From Chloroflexota bacterium (GTDB lineage: Bacteria > Chloroflexota > Dehalococcoidia > UBA2979), in contig JAQCJS010000085.1 of the NCBI GenBank assembly GCA_027592975.1, forward strand, positions 1 through 5,706: a stretch of DNA of 5,706 bases, read 5' to 3'. Of this stretch, positions 4,601 through 5,706 are shown piece by piece. A program made the position numbers and the translations under genes. Each line of letters begins with the position of its first letter. Positions within the stretch are counted from its first letter, which is position 1. The notes below the pieces were generated by a model. It did not search any database. It had not been told where the DNA came from and was given only the letters and a program-made list of their open reading frames with translations.

Positions 4601-5706
4601 GTGTTGATCAAAGTCCTGTACGGCGTGGTCGGCACGCTGATCGCGGTTCTGTTGGTCGCCGTGGGATTCCTCGGACGCGTGATCACGGAGCCCGAAGGCG
4701 CGCGTGCGGTAGACAGCGTGGCCCAGGCAAATGCCGCGGTCGTCGATCAGGAGTTCGGGATCCTCGGCGAGATCGCCAAGGTGCTCGGCGAGGACTACGT
4801 TGAGTCCGACCGCGCAAAGGCCGAGGTGCTGCTCGACGGTGCGCTCAACGGCATCTTCGAGACGCTGAACGACCCTCATTCCGCCTACATCACCCCGGAC
4901 GACTACGCGCTCCAGCGCAGCGACTTCGAGGGCGCGTTCGAGGGTATCGGCGCGACCGTGGCGAAACAGGACGACTGGCTGGTGATCGTCCAGCCGCTTC
5001 CGAACACGCCCGCGGAGAAGGCAGGCCTGAAGCCTGGCGACATCATCCTCAGTGTGGATGGCGACTCGGCCCAGGGATGGACCGTGGAGCAAGGCGTGCT
5101 GCGCATCCGCGGCAAGGTCGGCACCACCGTGAAGATCGGCATCCGGCACGCGGATGGCAAGGAAGAGGTCGTCTCGATCGCCCGCGCCTCCATCAAGCAG
5201 TCGTCCGTCTCCACCACGCCTCCCGGCGGCAAGGTGACCGACGCCTCCGGTGCGGAGGTGACCGATTATGCGTACATCCAGATCCGCTCCTTCACCCGCA
5301 CCACCCCCGACGAGGTGAAGGCGGCGATCGAGGAGGCAAAGAAGCGCAACGCCCGGGGGCTGATCCTGGACGTGCGCGGCAATCCGGGCGGCCTGCTGAG
5401 CGAGACCATCCAGATCGCCGATATGCTGCTGGACAAGGGCGGCATCGTCATCCAGGTGGATCGCGCGGGCACGGAGCAGACCGCCTCCGCCACGGCGGGT
5501 GTCCTGACTGACCTGCCCGTCGTGGTGCTGCAGGACCAGTTTTCCGCTTCCGGTGCGGAGCTGCTTGCCGCGGCTGTGAAGGAGAACAACCGCGGTACCG
5601 TGGTCGGCACCCGCTCCTTCGGCAAGGGCACGGTGAACTACCTGCGGGAGCTCTCCAACGGCGGCGCGGTGTACGTCTCCATCGCCCGCTGGCTCACGCC
5701 CGCCCG
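4601..5706 (+). CDS. Carboxyl-terminal processing protease, S41 family, membrane-anchored with PDZ domain (3' end cut)
   Basis: This CtpA-type serine protease trims or degrades proteins outside the membrane by their C-terminal tails. Reading from GTG at 4601 gives 368 codons with no stop before the window edge. Residues 5-24 form a single hydrophobic segment after Lys4, an uncleaved anchor or signal. The cap region contains LNDPHSAYITP (89-99). A PDZ domain spans about 113-195, with FEGIGA and PAEKAGLKPGDIILSVDG. The peptidase core holds ARGLILDVRGNPGGLL and the catalytic dyad: Ser317 in FSASGAE and Lys342 in SFGKG, exactly 25 residues apart as in characterised relatives. The active-site motif reads SASGAE rather than the usual SASASE. 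Start choice: the frame is closed by TAA at 4529, and GTG 4601 is the first usable start, with GAGGAAG 11 nt upstream; TTG at 4604 is the alternative. It is probably its own transcription unit. Confidence 0.95.
   Translation, partial: MLIKVLYGVVGTLIAVLLVAVGFLGRVITEPEGARAVDSVAQANAAVVDQEFGILGEIAKVLGEDYVESDRAKAEVLLDGALNGIFETLNDPHSAYITPDDYALQRSDFEGAFEGIGATVAKQDDWLVIVQPLPNTPAEKAGLKPGDIILSVDGDSAQGWTVEQGVLRIRGKVGTTVKIGIRHADGKEEVVSIARASIKQSSVSTTPPGGKVTDASGAEVTDYAYIQIRSFTRTTPDEVKAAIEEAKKRNARGLILDVRGNPGGLLSETIQIADMLLDKGGIVIQVDRAGTEQTASATAGVLTDLPVVVLQDQFSASGAELLAAAVKENNRGTVVGTRSFGKGTVNYLRELSNGGAVYVSIARWLTPA

Noticed and set aside
4395..4607. 70-codon plus-strand frame with a hydrophobic stretch just before the protease
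   Set aside because: It starts inside an inverted repeat without a ribosome-binding site, overlaps the protease start, and its sequence resembles no family.
4343..5149. 268-codon minus-strand frame opposite the S41 gene
   Set aside because: Its reverse strand encodes clear S41 and PDZ motifs, and the frame itself has shadow composition.

Overview
The window comes from a GC-rich bacterium whose third codon positions are strongly G/C. The most natural home is a Chloroflexota-like or actinobacterial-type lineage. The hints are a two-subunit KorAB with a fused gamma-alpha chain, a stand-alone Lrp/AsnC ligand-binding domain protein, and a single-TM-anchored S41 processing protease. The taxon is inference, not shown by the sequence. 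The region looks like ordinary chromosomal housekeeping DNA: there is no transposase, integrase, phage gene, CRISPR array, tRNA or rRNA.

Layout. Positions 1-850 (minus, cut by the window edge) hold korB, and 902-2593 (minus) hold korA. Together they encode a 2-oxoacid:ferredoxin oxidoreductase, transcribed leftward from a candidate sigma70-type promoter at 2771-2800 with a leader of about 170 nt that contains two GC-rich hairpins. Positions 2594-2992 are a divergent control region that also carries a CRP/FNR-like palindrome and a rightward -10-like element. Positions 2993-3238 (plus, TTG start) encode an 81-residue stand-alone Lrp/AsnC (RAM) domain protein, followed after 52 nt by a BCP-type peroxiredoxin at 3291-3764. 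A 13-bp perfect stem at 3833-3864 separates this pair from a convergent small gene at 3890-4117 (minus) for a 75-residue protein with two CxxC pairs. That gene has its own promoter-like elements, and an operator-like GC-tract palindrome fills the spacer between its -35 and -10. Positions 4175-4528 hold no supported gene. From 4601 (GTG start) to the right edge runs the 5' part of a membrane-anchored carboxyl-terminal processing protease (S41, PDZ + Ser/Lys dyad).

How the parts relate. KorAB makes or uses low-potential reduced ferredoxin and is typically sensitive to oxidants. The divergent Lrp-domain/peroxiredoxin pair could supply small-molecule sensing and peroxide defence, but this functional link is inference from position only. 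The small Cys-pair protein and its control region are the least explained part of the window. The protease appears to be a separate transcription unit. I see no clear evidence for a wholly new system. The most worthwhile leads are the Cys-pair gene with its operator-like repeats, and the structured korA leader/divergent control region.
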